Assembly: GCA_001618615.1 (NCBI GenBank)
Contig: LKHB01000135.1
Location: 1-24,890, forward strand
Origin: Fermentibacter danicus
GTDB lineage: Bacteria; Fermentibacterota; Fermentibacteria; Fermentibacterales; Fermentibacteraceae
Direction: 5' to 3'
Length of the DNA: 24,890 nucleotides
The notes under the pieces were generated by a model. That model searched no databases. It had not been told where the DNA came from and saw nothing but the letters and a program-made list of their open reading frames with translations. Positions 21,941 to 24,890 of this stretch are shown here, one piece after another (position 1 is the stretch's first letter; every line of letters starts with the position of its first letter). The translations under genes and the position numbers were made by a program.

Positions 21941-23228
21941 TCAGGATGCCGGAGGTCCGGAAAGGGTCATGTACGAGGCGGCCGTGAACAGAACATGGCC
22001 CACGGCCATGAGAACCCTCACCTTCTTCTCCTTGAGCGCCCCGGAGGCGCAGGCGGCGATGCCGACCGACGAATAGACGAGCATCAGCGGCTCGAACGGT
22101 ATCCGGTATCTGGGTTCGTAACGTATCAGAAAGGATGTGACAAGGAGCGGGACGAAGAGTGCTGCGAGAGCGGCGCCGGCGTCGGCGTCATGCCTCCAGA
22201 CGAGATACATCCCGCAGATGATGAAGGGCAGCGCGATGAAGAGAACCGGATCGATCCTACCATTCCTGTCCAGCGGAGAGAACACCCTCAGAACGTCCTG
22301 CAGGGATTCGAGCAGCACACGCATAGGATTGTTCAGCGTGTACTCGAGACCCATCCGGAAATACTCGCCGTCGGCCTCGGTTTCCGAAAGGCCGGTGAAT
22401 CTGTCGATTATCGACTGGTTGTAGAAATAGGCGAAGTAACGGGGACAGATGTTGTACACCGGCGCCATTCTGGAAACGTCTCCGCCTCTTTCAGCCAGGT
22501 CCCTCTGCCGGGCGAGGCTGTTGGCTCTCAGGAACTCCTCCGGGGGCGTTCCTATGGACGAGGAGGCAGAAGGGTCTCTATGCCGGAAATCCCAGAAGTT
22601 TATTCCTCCTGTTGTCGTAATGCATGGTGAGCCGAACAACTCGTTGTTTCTCATCATCCACGGAGCCACGGGAAGAGCGGACGCGAGCAGAAGGACGGCG
22701 GCGGATGCAAGGCGGATACCGAAAGCCTCCCTTCTCCGTACAAGAATGACCGCTGCCGCCATCAGGCTGCATCCAGCCGCATTGGGCCTGCAGAGGGTCG
22801 CAGCCCCCAGCAGCAGTCCGGCGCCGGCGTAATACAGAAGTCCCGGGGAAGGCAACCTTCCGGATCCACCCTGAAAGGCCTTGTAAAGAAGCAGCAGGCA
22901 GCAGACGAGGAGAAAGGCGAANNGCCAGACCGGTTGCCGCAAGGGCGTAAAGCACTGCCTGCAGAAGATATACGGCGCGATAGCGTTCACCGACGGCGCG
23001 GAATATCACTGAAACGACCGCGGGATACAGAGGAGGCCGGAAGGCGGTCGGATGGCCGGGACTGTTCGAGAAACCGTTTCCTTCCACGAGATTTCTAGCC
23101 AGCAGTGCGTAATGGGCGGCGTCCCAGTGCAGGGAAGGATGCTCCGAAAACCGCATGGCCGCAAAAGAAGAAGTGATGGCTGAAAAGAGGAAGATGAGAA
23201 ACAGCGGCCCAAGCACTTCCCGTTTCAT
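21941..23228 (-). CDS. PMT/GT39-like membrane glycosyltransferase, split by an assembly gap
   Basis: The ATG at 23228 has GGGAG upstream. The N-terminal part has one helix and then HWDAAHYALLARNLVEGNGF and AFRPPLYPAVVSVIF, the acidic and PPLYP motifs typical of lipid-linked-sugar glycosyltransferases (ArnT/PMT type). At 22922-22923 'nn' breaks the frame. The C-terminal part resumes in another frame with more helices, CRPNAAGCSLMAAAVILVRR, PVAPWMMRNNELFGSP (the APWxxRN motif of the family) and RYEPRYRIPFEPLMLVYSS (the YRxxFEP motif). The last helices end at TLSGPPAS. About 428 residues are present, so some sequence is probably missing at the gap. The frame change marks that gap, not a pseudogene. 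Confidence 0.78.
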
Positions 23229-23246
23229 TATCGTACTCCCACAAGC

Positions 23247-23275
23247 ATTCTATCAATAGAAAAGGATTGTGTCCT
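23247..23275 (-). promoter_or_regulatory. Promoter and inverted repeat before the glycosyltransferase-like gene
   Basis: On the minus strand AGGACA (23275-23270) and TAGAAT (23252-23247) are 17 bases apart. A perfect 6-2-6 inverted repeat TTCTATCAATAGAA (23248-23261) overlaps the -10 box and could be an operator. The predicted leader is about 12 bases. Confidence 0.5.
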
Positions 23276-23601
23276 CCTGCATTCCAGCCGGTCTATGAGT
23301 GATTCCCCCTTTAGAAACAGAAATCCTCACTCGATCACAAGAGGATGAGTAAGATGTCCTCCCGACCTCTGCCGACGGAATGCACATTCAGGCAACCGGA
23401 GAATCATTCCTGAGATAAGGTCCGGGGCCGCGTCAGTCAATGCGTGGCTCTTCATCGCGATGCACCTCTGGACTTATGTCTCGCGGGCGTTCGTTTCGGA
23501 TTGAAACAATCATGGTGTCGGATTGCCGAAGTCAAAGCCATTGCAGACGACCCGGGAATGACCCGTTTGGTCCAGATTGTAAAAACGATCTGGATTCCTG
23601 C

Positions 23602-23630
23602 TTGCCGGGACAGGCGACCCTCCCGATAAT
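23602..23630 (+). promoter_or_regulatory. Promoter of the K+/H+ antiporter gene
   Basis: TTGCCG at 23602-23607 and GATAAT at 23625-23630 are exactly 17 bases apart, giving a leader of about 50 bases before the ATG at 23686. The hairpin at 23571-23594 lies just upstream and would not be in the transcript. Confidence 0.5.
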
Positions 23631-23685
23631 CGAACCTAAGGCATGATTTGCGAGCGCCGATCAGCATAGTGGGAAGGTCGTGTTC

Positions 23686-24890
23686 ATGAACGATATGCCA
23701 GGCATCTCCCCGGTGATGATCCTGGCCGCAGGATTGCTTTTCTTCTTTGGAGCCCTCGCCCACCGTCTCTCGGAGCGGGTCGGCGTACCCGCCCTGCTCC
23801 TGTTCCTCGCCATCGGCATGCTGGCGGGATCAGACGGCATCGGCGGCATCTACTTCAACGACCCGGTAGCAGCCAACTCGGTCGGTGTCTTCGCCCTCGC
23901 CTTCATCCTGTTCTCCGGCGGCCTCGACACGGACTGGGAAAGCGTACGCCCGGTACTGGGGCGAAGCATTATCCTCGCCACCTTCGGGGTGGCCATCACC
24001 GCCCTTCTGGTGGGACTCTTCTGCCGATTCGTCCTGGGTTTCCCACTTTTGGAAGGACTCCTGCTGGGTTCTATCGTATCCTCGACGGACGCAGCCGCCG
24101 TCTTCGCGATAATGCGATCGCGCCGTGTGAAGCTGAAGGGGCTTCTGAAGCCTCTGCTCGAACTGGAATCGGGCAGCAACGATCCGATGGCCGTGTTCCT
24201 GACGGTCACAGTTCTCGGTTTCGCCTCCGGGACAGTGGCGTCCTGGACCGCCTCCCTGGTCTCGCTCGCGGTGAACATGACGGTCGGGGTGTTAATCGGA
24301 GCGGCTCTCGGGTTCCTCGCTTCGAGCGCCTTCAACCGCATGCATCTGGCCTACGAGGGGCTCTACCCGGTTCTGAGCATGAGCGTCGTCCTGGTCACCT
24401 ACGGCCTGTGCACCAGTATCGGGGGGAACGGCTTCATGGCGGTGTATGTCTGTGGCATCGTCATGGGCAACAGGGATTTCCTGCATAAGCGCGGGCTGAC
24501 CCGCTTCCACGACGGCGTGGGATGGCTGATGCAGATCGTGCTGTTCGTAGTGCTGGGCCTGCTGGTGTTCCCGTCGCGGATACCCCAGGTCGCCGGCACG
24601 GCGCTTCTGGTATCGGCCTTCCTGATGTTCGTGGCCAGACCGGTCGCAGTGTACCTTGGCCTCATCGGCAGTTCCTTCACGATGCAGGAGAAGACGCTGG
24701 TGGCCTGGACGGGCCTTCGTGGGGCCGTACCCGTGGTGCTGGCGACCTTCCCCTACATGGCGGGCTACGAGAACTCCAACAGGATCTTCGACATGGTGTT
24801 CTTCGTGGTCGTCCTGTCGGCGCTGCTCCAGGGCAGGACCCTGATGCCGGTAGCGAGATGGCTCGGAGTGGACGCGCCGCTCTCCGACCG
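23686..24890 (+). CDS. K+/H+ antiporter, NhaP2/CvrA type (partial, runs off the window)
   Basis: The 401 residues present are a CPA1-type cation/proton antiporter with about twelve membrane segments. Family motifs are LLFLAIGMLAGSDG (about 38-51), FILFSGGLDTDW (about 73-84), SIVSSTDAAAVFAIMRSR (with Asp135) and LELESGSNDPMAVFL, where Asn165-Asp166 form the transport ND pair. WTGLRGAVPVVLATF is a later family segment. The full proteins carry a cytoplasmic TrkA-C (RCK) domain after the membrane part, which would lie beyond the window. The ATG at 23686 has ggaagg 8 bases upstream. It exports K+ in exchange for H+ in characterised relatives; other monovalent cations are possible. Confidence 0.9.
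   Translation, partial: MNDMPGISPVMILAAGLLFFFGALAHRLSERVGVPALLLFLAIGMLAGSDGIGGIYFNDPVAANSVGVFALAFILFSGGLDTDWESVRPVLGRSIILATFGVAITALLVGLFCRFVLGFPLLEGLLLGSIVSSTDAAAVFAIMRSRRVKLKGLLKPLLELESGSNDPMAVFLTVTVLGFASGTVASWTASLVSLAVNMTVGVLIGAALGFLASSAFNRMHLAYEGLYPVLSMSVVLVTYGLCTSIGGNGFMAVYVCGIVMGNRDFLHKRGLTRFHDGVGWLMQIVLFVVLGLLVFPSRIPQVAGTALLVSAFLMFVARPVAVYLGLIGSSFTMQEKTLVAWTGLRGAVPVVLATFPYMAGYENSNRIFDMVFFVVVLSALLQGRTLMPVARWLGVDAPLSD

Larger units (their letters stand above)
23229..23685 (+). other. Divergent intergenic region, AT-richer than its surroundings
   Basis: This 457-base stretch lies between divergent genes. It holds the minus-strand promoter at 23247-23275, the plus-strand promoter at 23602-23630 and a hairpin at 23571-23594 (TCCAGATTG/CGATCTGGA, loop taaaaa). 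The remaining roughly 300 bases (23276-23570) show no supported gene. Open frames here lack an SD and recognisable motifs. Confidence 0.55.

Overview
The window is about 24.9 kb of GC-rich, gene-dense bacterial DNA. It reads like a metagenome or draft contig: two 'nn' joins (430-431 and 22922-22923) each break a gene. The cell is Gram-negative, since there is a TonB-dependent outer-membrane receptor and several lipoproteins with lipoboxes. The multi-blade RCC1/FN3 lipoproteins, the carboxypeptidase-regulatory domain on the receptor and the formate-tetrahydrofolate ligase fit an uncultured, probably anaerobic lineage of the wider FCB/candidate-phylum kind. That placement is an inference from style, not from a marker gene. 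No rRNA, tRNA, CRISPR array, insertion sequence or phage gene was seen.

Layout. (1) 1-3272, + strand: a tandem array of at least three paralogous RCC1-propeller lipoproteins. The first is present only as its last codons, the second is broken by an assembly gap, and the third is complete with two FN3-like domains. Promoter-proximal DNA, signal peptides and terminator hairpins are duplicated with the genes. (2) 3644-6560, + strand: a Ca2+/cation antiporter, a DUF378 membrane protein, then a PerR-like regulator with an operator on its own -10 box, a possible small ORF and a peroxiredoxin. This is a peroxide-defence cluster closed by a strong hairpin. (3) 6650-7772, + strand: a S41-protease-like lipoprotein that has lost both catalytic residues, preceded by a 16-codon ORF whose stop overlaps its start. 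(4) 7759-12358, - strand: YitT-family membrane protein, TonB-dependent receptor and a beta-propeller-like lipoprotein, the last two with overlapping stop and start. (5) 12447-14592, + strand: nitroreductase followed directly by a polytopic membrane protein. (6) 14599-16567, - strand: a 75-residue protein of unknown function, then formate-tetrahydrofolate ligase. (7) 16727-19642, - strand: a compact zinc-uptake operon (Fur/Zur-type regulator, ZnuA-like lipoprotein, ATPase, permease), every junction overlapping, with a perfect 8-1-8 palindrome at its promoter. (8) 19804-21684, - strand: a methionine gamma-lyase/cystathionine gamma-synthase-like PLP enzyme and a GH73-like glucosaminidase. (9) 21941-23228, - strand: a PMT/GT39-like membrane glycosyltransferase split by the second gap. 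(10) 23602 to the window end, + strand: a K+/H+ (NhaP2/CvrA-type) antiporter running off the window.

The window joins two metalloregulatory circuits (PerR and Zur types, both apparently self-regulated), ion antiporters, cell-surface proteins and C1 metabolism. The most unusual parts are the homogenised RCC1 array with one cysteine in each blade, the pseudo-protease with its coupled leader ORF, and the probably leaderless, operator-bearing zur transcript.
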